Below are positions 1 to 5,218 of a stretch of DNA of 5,218 bases, one piece after another. A model generated the notes under the pieces. That model was not told the DNA's origin. It saw nothing but the letters and a program-made list of their open reading frames with translations, and did not search any database. This stretch comes from CAYYAU01 sp964469765 [NCBI: uncultured Clostridia bacterium] (GTDB lineage: Bacteria > UBA6262 > WVXT01 > CAYYAU01): contig CAYYAU010000098.1 in NCBI GenBank assembly GCA_964469765.1, forward strand, positions 1 through 5,218, read 5' to 3'. Each line of letters begins with the position of its first letter. Positions within the stretch are counted from its first letter, which is position 1. Position numbers and translations under genes: made by a program.

Positions 1-838
1 CCGAAGCATCCATTAGAAAAGACATCCTTTTTGTATAACTAATATTTTTTAAGGGGAACTTATATTTATGTTGTTTCTTTTTTATAGTCTTATATAATTT
101 ATTATTATGTCCACAGATATTTATTACTTGAATAGGAAATTGAACCTTATTCAAAGATAAAAGCACATCCTCTATAGAAAGAATTCCTTGACTACCACCG
201 CATACCAAAATAGTAAAAAGTTCTGGCGAAAGACTTAACAAATTTCTTGCTTTTATCTTATTCAATCTCTCTGAAAATATAGGGTCAATAGGTATTCCCA
301 AAACCTTTATTCTATTTTCATTGATATTTTTTTTAATAAGTTCATCTTTTACCTCTTGAGTTGGAACAATATACAAATCAACATACTCTGAAACCCAAAA
401 ACCATGGACTGTAAAATCAGTAATAACTGCAACTAATGGTAAAGACGATTGTAACTTCTCTTTATAAGTAGCAACAATCTGACAGGGAGCAGCTTGTGTG
501 GTAATAGCAATCTGAGGATTATGAGATTGCAGTATTTTCTTTAGTTTAGTTAGAGTTAACTGATTAAATATTTTTCTTAACTCATTTGTTGCATCAATAA
601 TGTCAGGGTTATCATACAATGCTTCCCATATCTGAGGGATTGTTTTTATTAATTGATAATAGGCCTGCCTTACCATCTTTCCAATTTTAGGATATATACA
701 ATACACTAAATCCACACATTCTGACTGTAAGGACGAATTCTTATATAATGCTTTCTGAATAGACAGAGCAGCCTGATGATGACCAGAATATTGAGAAACA
801 TAAAAGATTAATACCTTTTTATTTTTTATTATTGACAT
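1..838 (-). CDS. MGDG synthase/UgtP-like glycolipid glycosyltransferase, 3' end outside the window
   Basis: An open frame starts at 838 and runs without a stop off the left edge, giving 279 visible codons. The start reads MSIIKNKKVLIFYVSQYSGHH, followed by QAALSI. The SGHH..AA motif near residues 18-24, the VITDFTVHGFWVS stretch (about 138-150), LGIPIDPIF (about 179-187) and the glycine-rich ILVCGGSQG (about 210-218) together match the monogalactosyldiacylglycerol synthase / processive diacylglycerol glucosyltransferase family (GT28-type, GT-B fold). By family knowledge these enzymes transfer a sugar from UDP-sugar to diacylglycerol at the cytoplasmic membrane face. The C-terminal nucleotide-sugar-binding half is mostly missing, so sugar and acceptor cannot be called; a MurG-like role is less likely given the N-terminal motif. 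The start overlaps proB by 20 bp. An in-frame ATG three codons upstream (845-847) is an alternative start. Neither has a clear Shine-Dalgarno sequence, which suggests coupling to proB translation. Confidence 0.8.
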   Translation of the reverse strand, partial: MSIIKNKKVLIFYVSQYSGHHQAALSIQKALYKNSSLQSECVDLVYCIYPKIGKMVRQAYYQLIKTIPQIWEALYDNPDIIDATNELRKIFNQLTLTKLKKILQSHNPQIAITTQAAPCQIVATYKEKLQSSLPLVAVITDFTVHGFWVSEYVDLYIVPTQEVKDELIKKNINENRIKVLGIPIDPIFSERLNKIKARNLLSLSPELFTILVCGGSQGILSIEDVLLSLNKVQFPIQVINICGHNNKLYKTIKKKQHKYKFPLKNISYTKRMSFLMDAS

Positions 839-1958
839 TTTGCTCATTTAGGATAACTACCAGATTATCTCTATGAATTATCTCGTCATAATCCTTTTTT
901 CCTAAAATCTCCTCAATTTCAGATGACTTTTTTCCTTTAATCTTGAGAATGTCCTTTGAGGGATAGTATGTCAACCCCCTTGCAAACTCACATCCTTCTT
1001 CATCAACAATACTTACAGTGTCTCCTAATTTAAATTCTCCTACAACTGCTTTAACTCCAACAGGTAAAAGACTTTTCCCTTTTCTTATAAGAACATCTTT
1101 TGCTCCCTTATCTACAATAATCCTTCCTTTGATTCGTGTTCCAAAAGCTATCCATCTTTTTTTAGAAAGGATTCTTTTCTGTTGAGGGTATATCAATGTT
1201 CCTGGATTTTCATTATTAATAATTCTCATAAGAACATTTGGTATCTCTCCCGAAACAATATACAGTTTTATTCCAGAAACCATTGTTATCTGTGCAGCAT
1301 GTAATTTGGTTATCATTCCACCCGTTGAATAAACTCTTTGGGACTGCTTTGCATACTGAAACAAATCAGGGGTAATGCGAGTAATTTCCCTTACTAACTT
1401 TCTTTTATTATTTTCCTTTATAAAAAACCCCTCAACATCAGTAATAATCACTAAATATTGAGCCTCAACTTTACTTGCAACCAATGAAGATAAAAGGTCA
1501 TTATCTCCAAACTTTATCTCATCAACAGAGACAGTGTCGTTTTCATTGATGATAGGAATAATTTTATTATTTAACAAGGTGAAAATTGTATTTCTTATAT
1601 TTATATATCTCTTTCTATCCGATAAATCATCCCGAGTGAGAAGAATTTGAGCAACTAATCTCTTATGTTTCTCAAAATATTTACAATAAATCTGCATTAA
1701 ATGACTTTGCCCTATACTTGCAAGTGCCTGTTTTTCCTTTAAACTCTTCCCTATCTCATTGAGGTCCAAATGAGAAATCAAATCAATCTTCTCTTTTCCA
1801 GTAGCAATTGCACCTGAGGTAACGAGGATGGGTTCAAAACCTTTATCTTGAATAAAACATATTTGCTTTACTAAATTTTTGATAAATTCCTTTCTAAGCT
1901 TACCGTTCTTATCTGTCAAAACCGCTGTTCCAACTTTAACAACAATTCTTCTCTTCAT
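819..1958 (-). CDS. proB: Glutamate 5-kinase
   Basis: This 379-residue protein phosphorylates glutamate to glutamyl 5-phosphate with ATP, the first and usually proline-inhibited step of cytoplasmic proline synthesis. The amino-acid-kinase domain covers about residues 1-255: VVKVGTAVLT (6-15, K8), VTSGA (46-50), KQALASIGQSH (76-86), INENDTV (137-143), FGDND (150-154) and STGGMITKLHAA (211-222, K218). A PUA-type C-terminal domain follows (about 276-350, with GRIIVDKGA, GVKAVVGEF, GDTVSIVDEEG and ARGLTYYPS). Length is slightly above the usual 360-375. I start at ATG 1958 because MKRRIVVKVG fits the family N-terminus; a TTG at 1988 would add ten residues and overlap obg. The ATG lies 7 bp after the obg stop with only a weak ribosome binding site (GGTAAG). 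proA, a frequent neighbour, does not follow directly; a glycosyltransferase gene does. Confidence 0.95.
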   Translation of the reverse strand: MKRRIVVKVGTAVLTDKNGKLRKEFIKNLVKQICFIQDKGFEPILVTSGAIATGKEKIDLISHLDLNEIGKSLKEKQALASIGQSHLMQIYCKYFEKHKRLVAQILLTRDDLSDRKRYINIRNTIFTLLNNKIIPIINENDTVSVDEIKFGDNDLLSSLVASKVEAQYLVIITDVEGFFIKENNKRKLVREITRITPDLFQYAKQSQRVYSTGGMITKLHAAQITMVSGIKLYIVSGEIPNVLMRIINNENPGTLIYPQQKRILSKKRWIAFGTRIKGRIIVDKGAKDVLIRKGKSLLPVGVKAVVGEFKLGDTVSIVDEEGCEFARGLTYYPSKDILKIKGKKSSEIEEILGKKDYDEIIHRDNLVVILNEQNVNNKK

Positions 1959-1965
1959 CTTTTTC

Positions 1966-2949
1966 TTACCGAAATAAAGAGGTTTCAATTGCTTTCAAAA
2001 GAGAGGGTATCCCTTCCCCTGTAACGGCTGAAATGGGAAAAACCTCTTTTTTCATTTTATCTTTAAAGGATTTAACCTTCTTTTCTTGTCCATCACTGAT
2101 ATCAATTTTATTTAGAGCGATTAAATATGGTTTCTTTAATAAAGTCCTACTATAAGTTTTTATTTCTTTCTTTAATATTGGAAACTTCTCCACGGGATTT
2201 TTACAAGATATATCTATCAAAAAAAGTAGTAACTTTGTCCTTTCAATATGCCTTAGAAACTCAAGCCCCAACCCTTTTCCTTTACTTGCACCCTCAATAA
2301 TACCTGGGATATCTGCTATAATAATATCTCCCTTATCTGTAACAGTAACTCCTAAATTTGGACTAAGAGTTGTAAACGGATAATCAGCTATTTTAGGTCT
2401 TGCAGATGTAATCCTTTTTAAAAGGGTGGATTTACCTGCATTAGGTAAACCAACTATTCCAACATCTGCAATTAACTTCAATTCTAATTTTATTCTAACC
2501 TCTTCTCCTTTCTGTCCATTTTCAGCATAACGTAATAGATTTTTCTTTCCTTTGAAAAAGGCATTTCCTTTACCACCTTTTCCACCTTTAGCAACAAGGA
2601 CTTTTCCCTTATCAGTTTTTATATCTGCTAATAATATGTCATTTTTATACACATATGTCCCACATGGAACATAAATGGTCAAAGGGGCACCACTCTTACC
2701 GCTTTTATTTCTTCCTCCTCCACTTTTTCCATTTTCAGCTTTATAATAAGGTTGTTTCTTAAAATCAAAAAGTGTCCTTAATCCAAATGTCCCACAAATA
2801 AAAACATCCCCTCCTTTTCCACCATCTCCTCCATTAGGGCCACCTTTGGGGACATACTTTTCTCTTCTAAAAGAAACGCATCCATTTCCTCCATTACCTG
2901 CTTTTACAGTTATGTATGCTAAATCAATAAAAGGTCTTTTTTCAAACAT
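1966..2949 (-). CDS. obg: Obg family GTPase (ribosome assembly)
   Basis: A 327-residue Obg/CgtA GTPase, which by family knowledge binds the large ribosomal subunit and acts in its late maturation and in stress control. The glycine-rich Obg domain fills about residues 8-158 ([20 protein letters not shown], then [14 protein letters not shown]). The G domain follows, with GLPNAGKST (G1, 167-175), [10 protein letters not shown] (switch I, 191-200), DIPGIIEGA (G3, 213-221), NKID (G4, 280-283) and SAVTGEG (G5, 307-313). The protein ends right after the G domain, so the C-terminal OCT domain of many Firmicute Obg proteins and the acidic tail of the E. coli protein are absent. I start at ATG 2949, inside the end of rpmA (8-bp overlap); a GTG at 2955 would add two residues. 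No good Shine-Dalgarno precedes it, so translation probably depends on coupling to rpmA. The first residues, MFEKRP, extend slightly beyond the usual MFID start. Confidence 0.96.
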   Translation of the reverse strand: MFEKRPFIDLAYITVKAGNGGNGCVSFRREKYVPKGGPNGGDGGKGGDVFICGTFGLRTLFDFKKQPYYKAENGKSGGGRNKSGKSGAPLTIYVPCGTYVYKNDILLADIKTDKGKVLVAKGGKGGKGNAFFKGKKNLLRYAENGQKGEEVRIKLELKLIADVGIVGLPNAGKSTLLKRITSARPKIADYPFTTLSPNLGVTVTDKGDIIIADIPGIIEGASKGKGLGLEFLRHIERTKLLLFLIDISCKNPVEKFPILKKEIKTYSRTLLKKPYLIALNKIDISDGQEKKVKSFKDKMKKEVFPISAVTGEGIPSLLKAIETSLFR

Positions 2950-3190
2950 ATACACTTACAACACATCTATTTCTTTTTCTTTCAAACCTAACCTTTCCAG
3001 TAACCTTTGCAAAAAGGGTATGGTCTTTTCCTATCCCCACATTAAAACCAGGGAAAAATCTTGTTCCTCTTTGACGGATTATTATACTTCCTGCCTTTAC
3101 AAATTGCTTCTCATACTTCTTTATTCCTAACCGCCTACCTGCACTTTCTCTTCCATTGGAAGAAGACCCTTGTCCTTTTTTATGTGCCAT
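2942..3190 (-). CDS. rpmA: 50S ribosomal protein L27
   Basis: An 82-residue bL27, a large-subunit protein whose N-terminal tail reaches the peptidyl transferase centre. The N-terminus [20 protein letters not shown] is the conserved family start, followed by [23 protein letters not shown] in overlapping form and then [25 protein letters not shown]. The protein begins directly at MAHKKG; the short cleavable extension known in Firmicutes and some relatives is absent. The start at 3190 is fixed by this N-terminus and by a strong ribosome binding site. It lies 25 bp after rplU and overlaps obg by 8 bp, in the usual L21-L27-Obg order. Confidence 0.97.
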   Translation of the reverse strand: MAHKKGQGSSSNGRESAGRRLGIKKYEKQFVKAGSIIIRQRGTRFFPGFNVGIGKDHTLFAKVTGKVRFERKRNRCVVSVYV

Positions 3191-3194
3191 AACA

Positions 3195-3202
3195 TCCTCC
3201 TT
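3195..3202 (-). promoter_or_regulatory. Ribosome binding site of rpmA
   Basis: AAGGAGGA on the minus strand, four bases before the rpmA ATG, is an almost ideal Shine-Dalgarno sequence. It lies in the 25-bp gap between rplU and rpmA and confirms the rpmA start, and hence the lack of an N-terminal extension on L27. Confidence 0.9.
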
Positions 3203-3215
3203 GTCTTATCAGAAG

Positions 3216-3533
3216 TTAGAGTGTAGCAATGATATTTTTTATTCTTACTCTTGTATAATTCTTTCTGTGTCCTATCGTTTTTTTATACCTTTTTCTTCTT
3301 TTCTTTTTAAACACTATTATTTTATCACCTTTAATATGGCCTATCACCTCTGCAATCACTTTTGCTTCCTTTATATAGGGATTACCCATTGAAATCTTGT
3401 TGTTATTTTTAATCATCAATACCTTGCCGAGTTCAATTTCTTTACCTTTTTCTTTTCTAATTTTGTCTATATCTATTATCTTATCCTTTTCTACTTTATA
3501 CTGTTTCCCACCAGCCTCAATTATTGCATACAT
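3216..3533 (-). CDS. rplU: 50S ribosomal protein L21
   Basis: A 105-residue bL21, an rRNA-binding protein of the large subunit and of the normal length (about 100-105). The N-terminus MYAIIEAGGKQYKVEKDKII carries the conserved GGKQY motif. The middle has LGKVLMIKNNNKISMGNPYI and AKVIAEVIGHIKGDKIIVF in succession. The basic C-terminal signature, KKKRRKRYKKTIGHRKNYTRV, contains the GHR..YT core of the family. It is the first gene of a tight unit with rpmA, obg and proB. A strong ribosome binding site sits just before the ATG at 3533. Confidence 0.97.
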   Translation of the reverse strand: MYAIIEAGGKQYKVEKDKIIDIDKIRKEKGKEIELGKVLMIKNNNKISMGNPYIKEAKVIAEVIGHIKGDKIIVFKKKRRKRYKKTIGHRKNYTRVRIKNIIATL

Positions 3534-3657
3534 ATATACCTCCTGTAAATCAGTCTATGTTTAATAGAATATTGCTTTTTTTATTTTTGTTTTCCATTGA
3601 AATTAAATAAGCATGATACAATCAATATAACCAAACCAACTTATAATTTGTCCAATG
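3534..3657 (-). other. Intergenic leader between marR-type gene and rplU
   Basis: This 124-bp AT-rich stretch should carry the operon promoter if rplU is not read through from the marR unit. The best promoter-like pair I see on the minus strand is TATCAT (3613-3618) with TTGGTT (3634-3639) at a 15-bp spacing, which is poor. A TTGACA at 3656-3661 overlaps the marR stop codon but has no -10 at a proper distance. I see no hairpin-plus-T-run terminator for the marR gene. Small possible stems (CTAT/ATAG around 3552-3564) are too weak to call an L21 leader structure. Confidence 0.4.
3538..3544 (-). promoter_or_regulatory. Ribosome binding site of rplU
   Basis: AGGAGGT on the minus strand, four bases before the rplU ATG, is a near-perfect Shine-Dalgarno sequence that fixes the L21 start. 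Confidence 0.9.
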
Positions 3658-4092
3658 TCAAGGTCTGACCCCTTTTATGACTTGCCAAAAGAAATCTATT
3701 GTTTGTAGAAATTTTCTCTTTTCCTTTTCTTTTAATCCTTTTAATATCTTTAAAATATGTCTTTTCTTATAACGTGAAATTTCCTCAAAAACAGCTTTTC
3801 CTAACTCTGTTAAATAAACCTTAACATTCCTTTTATCTTGTAAATCCTTCTTCTTATAAATAAAACATTTCTTACAAAGTCTACTAATAATTTCACTCAT
3901 TGTATTTATATTTACTCCTTGAATTCTACTTAACTCTCCAATTCTGTAACTCCTATTCTTTAAAAGTTTTAGTGTCATATACTGAGAAGGTGTAATCCTG
4001 TGAGGTAAAAATGCATTAAAATTCCATATGTTTATCTGTTTATCAAGAATATAAAAGATACGGTCTATCTTATAAAAATAATCATGTTTCAT
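3658..4092 (-). CDS. MarR-family transcriptional regulator
   Basis: A 144-residue winged helix-turn-helix protein of the normal MarR size. An N-terminal helical dimerisation segment (about 1-30) leads into ITPSQYMTLKLLKNRSYRIG (33-52). The helix-turn-helix is about 51-78 (IGELSRIQGVNINTMSEIIS, then RLCKKCFI). The wing, KKDLQDKRNVKVYLTELG (81-98), has the family's D-x-R pattern at D86-K87-R88. C-terminal helices (about 99-140) complete the dimer interface. MarR proteins are dimeric DNA binders, often repressors released by small ligands or oxidation; the ligand and targets cannot be read here. The start at 4092 has AGGAG eight bases upstream. The gene has its own strong promoter with palindromes over the 5' leader, so autoregulation is likely. 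The last codons (GVRP) lie in a GGTC/GACC palindrome that may be a repeat. Confidence 0.88.
   Translation of the reverse strand: MKHDYFYKIDRIFYILDKQINIWNFNAFLPHRITPSQYMTLKLLKNRSYRIGELSRIQGVNINTMSEIISRLCKKCFIYKKKDLQDKRNVKVYLTELGKAVFEEISRYKKRHILKILKGLKEKEKRKFLQTIDFFWQVIKGVRP
3662..3670. repeat. Short palindrome GGTCTGACC, possible dispersed-repeat core
   Basis: GGTCTGACC is a palindrome with one central base, extended on the plus strand to GGTCTGACCCC. It covers the last codons of the marR-type gene. From memory, GGGGTCAGACC-type sequences recur between genes in several environmental genomes, sometimes near REP-associated transposases. Only one copy is visible here, so repeat status is inferred and unproven. 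Confidence 0.3.
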
Positions 4093-4103
4093 TTTATCCG
4101 CTC

Positions 4104-4125
4104 CTATTTTTTATCCAAAAAATAG
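4104..4125. promoter_or_regulatory. Perfect 9-bp inverted repeat overlapping the marR ribosome binding site
   Basis: On the minus strand CTATTTTTT and AAAAAATAG are exact reverse complements around the four-base loop GGAT. The repeat lies in the 5' leader of the marR-type gene, and its downstream arm includes the first two bases of the AGGAG ribosome binding site (4101-4105). It could be a second protein-binding site beside the 13-bp palindrome, or an RNA hairpin that partly hides the ribosome binding site. The stem is A/U rich with a single G-C pair, so the RNA form would be weak. Confidence 0.5.
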
Positions 4126-4138
4126 TTCGTTTAACGAA
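4126..4138. promoter_or_regulatory. Perfect 13-bp palindrome, probable MarR operator
   Basis: TTCGTTTAACGAA consists of six-base arms (TTCGTT/AACGAA) that match exactly around one central base. It lies 13 bp downstream of the -10 box, so it should begin about 6-8 bases after the transcription start. A bound dimer there would block the polymerase. The position before a MarR-type gene fits an autoregulatory operator. I see no second copy upstream of rplU or elsewhere in the window. Confidence 0.6.
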
Positions 4139-4151
4139 GAATTTAGCTTTC

Positions 4152-4180
4152 ATTATAAGTTATATTATCACATAAGTCAA
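4152..4180 (-). promoter_or_regulatory. Sigma70-type promoter of the marR-type gene
   Basis: On the minus strand TTGACT (4175-4180, five of six consensus bases) is followed after exactly 17 bp by a perfect TATAAT (4152-4157). Transcription should start near 4144-4146, giving a leader of about 53 bases before the ATG. It is the best promoter in the window and lies about 30 bp after the stop of the upstream TPR gene, so marR has its own transcript. Confidence 0.8.
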
Positions 4181-4210
4181 CATAATATTGAAGGAAAAGA
4201 TTATCCCTAC

Positions 4211-5218
4211 TTAAGAAAGTCTTTTAATATTTTCTAAAGCACCTTTGTTCTGGGGAGAAATTTTTAATACCTTTTTAAATACTCCTAAAGATTTATCTTT
4301 TTCACCAATCTGTATATAAGCTAATCCCAAATTGCTAAGTGCCGAAATATTATTGGGGTCTATATTAAGTAACATTGTATACTCATTTATAGCTTTGTTA
4401 AACTCTTTTAAATTAAAATAAGTATTTCCTAAATATAGTAGAACCTTTAAGTTTACAGGTAATATCTTTTTAACCTCCAGATAAACTTTTGAAGCATTCT
4501 TCCAATCTTTATTTTGTTTGAATTTCTCACCTCTTTGAAATAAAATACTAATTTTATTTTTTATTTCTGGAACTTCAAGTAGTTTATTCTGAGAGAAGAC
4601 AAGATTATTCAAAGACTCCTTATGATTTGGTTTTAACCTTAAAACTTCAACAAATGAACTAATCGCTTTTTGCCATTGTTTTTTTATTATATGAACATTA
4701 CCTATATTAAAATGAACCTCAGGGGAAAGTGGATTAATCTGAACACTCTTGTAAAATGAGTTAAGCGCTTTATCCATCATATTTTTTTTGGTATAAACAA
4801 CACCTAAATTAAAATAAATCTCATCATATCCAGGGTTTGCTTTAATAGCTTCATTATAAGCCCAAATTGCCTTGTCTATTTTACCTATTTGAACATAATC
4901 ATTTCCTAATTCATAATTATTATCAACATTAAATGGATAAAATCTATAAGATTTATAACAGAAATCAGCAGCCCTTTGAAAATCCTTCCACTTTCTACCA
5001 AATATAAACCCTTTATAATAATATACCTCGCCAAGAAAATACCTGAATTGAAAAAATAATAAAAATATACCGAATAAAGTGCCTAACCAGAATATTGTGT
5101 GATTGATTTTCGGATTATTTATTTTATAAGTAGTATCAGTTCTAATACAAAAACCTACAATAATCCAAAATAGAAATGCTGGCATTGGAAAATGTAAAGT
5201 TACATTTAATAAGTTAGA
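4211..5218 (-). CDS. Membrane-anchored TPR protein, probable C-terminal part of an O-antigen ligase/polymerase-TPR fusion; 5' end outside the window
   Basis: The frame stays open to the right edge (335 visible codons). The ATG at 5185 has no ribosome binding site and lies within a hydrophobic run, SNLLNVTLHFPMPAFLFWII, so I treat the gene as N-terminally cut. Counting from that Met, one membrane segment ends near residue 13 and a second covers about 30-49 (IFWLGTLFGIFLLFFQF). A linker with a degenerate repeat follows (about 60-87). TPR units lie at about 88-121, 122-155, 156-189, 212-245, 246-279 and 280-313, each with the (N/Y)LG..Y / A...Y/F / P pattern. The short N-terminal stretch plus TPRs resembles the end of Wzy/WaaL-type O-antigen ligase or polymerase proteins with TPR tails, which work at the inner membrane in surface polysaccharide assembly. 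The TPR call is firm; the ligase call rests on about 25 residues and is an inference. Confidence 0.7.
   Translation of the reverse strand, partial: SNLLNVTLHFPMPAFLFWIIVGFCIRTDTTYKINNPKINHTIFWLGTLFGIFLLFFQFRYFLGEVYYYKGFIFGRKWKDFQRAADFCYKSYRFYPFNVDNNYELGNDYVQIGKIDKAIWAYNEAIKANPGYDEIYFNLGVVYTKKNMMDKALNSFYKSVQINPLSPEVHFNIGNVHIIKKQWQKAISSFVEVLRLKPNHKESLNNLVFSQNKLLEVPEIKNKISILFQRGEKFKQNKDWKNASKVYLEVKKILPVNLKVLLYLGNTYFNLKEFNKAINEYTMLLNIDPNNISALSNLGLAYIQIGEKDKSLGVFKKVLKISPQNKGALENIKRLS

Noticed and set aside
1959-1988. TTG start for proB ten codons upstream
   Set aside because: It would overlap obg by 23 bp, and the added residues ([10 protein letters not shown]) are not part of the family N-terminus. 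ATG 1958 places the conserved VVKVGT at the expected position.
2846-3130. Plus-strand open frame of about 94 codons
   Set aside because: It lies opposite obg and rpmA, both firmly identified, has no ribosome binding site worth noting and shows no recognisable motif. It is a shadow of the real genes.
3156-3392. Plus-strand open frame of about 78 codons
   Set aside because: It lies opposite rpmA and rplU. Its Ser/Phe/Tyr-rich composition is that expected from reading lysine- and AT-rich ribosomal genes backwards.
3552-3564. CTAT/ATAG stem in the rplU leader as an L21 leader or terminator
   Set aside because: Four A/T-rich pairs are too few for a stable structure, no T-run follows, and I cannot match it to the known L21 leader.
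3656-3661. TTGACA as a -35 box for rplU
   Set aside because: It overlaps the marR stop codon and has no -10-like hexamer at 16-18 bp; the nearest AT-rich hexamers lie at about 10 and 27 bp.
4181-4210. Terminator after the TPR gene
   Set aside because: The stretch between the stop codon and the marR promoter has no GC-rich inverted repeat or T-run.
1-5218. CRISPR array, tRNA/rRNA genes, complete insertion sequence or defence system
   Set aside because: I found no regularly spaced repeats, RNA-gene signatures, transposase motifs or terminal inverted repeats. The window is almost fully occupied by the listed genes.

Overview
The window is AT-rich bacterial DNA, and every gene I can support lies on the minus strand. 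It reads from high to low coordinates as: the 3' part of a membrane/TPR protein, a MarR-type regulator, then a ribosomal/housekeeping operon rplU-rpmA-obg-proB, followed by a lipid-glycosyltransferase-like gene that runs off the left edge. The order rplU-rpmA-obg-proB is a common bacterial arrangement. L27 has no cleavable N-terminal extension and no protease gene sits between rplU and rpmA, which argues against a typical Firmicute. The right-hand gene resembles an O-antigen ligase/polymerase fused to TPRs, which points to an envelope with surface polysaccharide. My best guess is an uncultured, low-GC, Gram-negative-type lineage (an Omnitrophota-like candidate phylum would fit), but this is inference and no marker here proves it.

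Region by region (minus-strand order). 5218-4211: a protein cut at its N-terminus by the window edge, with a membrane segment at the edge, a second one, and about six TPR repeats. 4210-4093: a short regulatory region with a near-consensus sigma70 promoter, a perfect 13-bp palindrome just downstream of the expected start point, and a directly abutting perfect 9-bp inverted repeat that reaches into the ribosome binding site. 4092-3658: the marR-type gene. 3657-3534: an intergenic leader before rplU, with a strong ribosome binding site but no convincing promoter or terminator. 3533-819: rplU, rpmA, obg and proB, tightly packed (25-bp gap, 8-bp overlap, 7-bp gap). 838-1: an MGDG-synthase/UgtP-like glycosyltransferase whose start overlaps the end of proB by 20 bp and whose C-terminus is outside the window.

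The operon joins ribosome structure (L21, L27), a GTPase of large-subunit assembly (Obg) and the first step of proline synthesis (ProB), with the glycosyltransferase probably translationally coupled behind them. The marR unit looks self-contained and probably autoregulated. Nothing here amounts to a clearly new system. The most informative non-coding signal is the double palindrome in front of marR. No gap without a gene exceeds about 125 bases.
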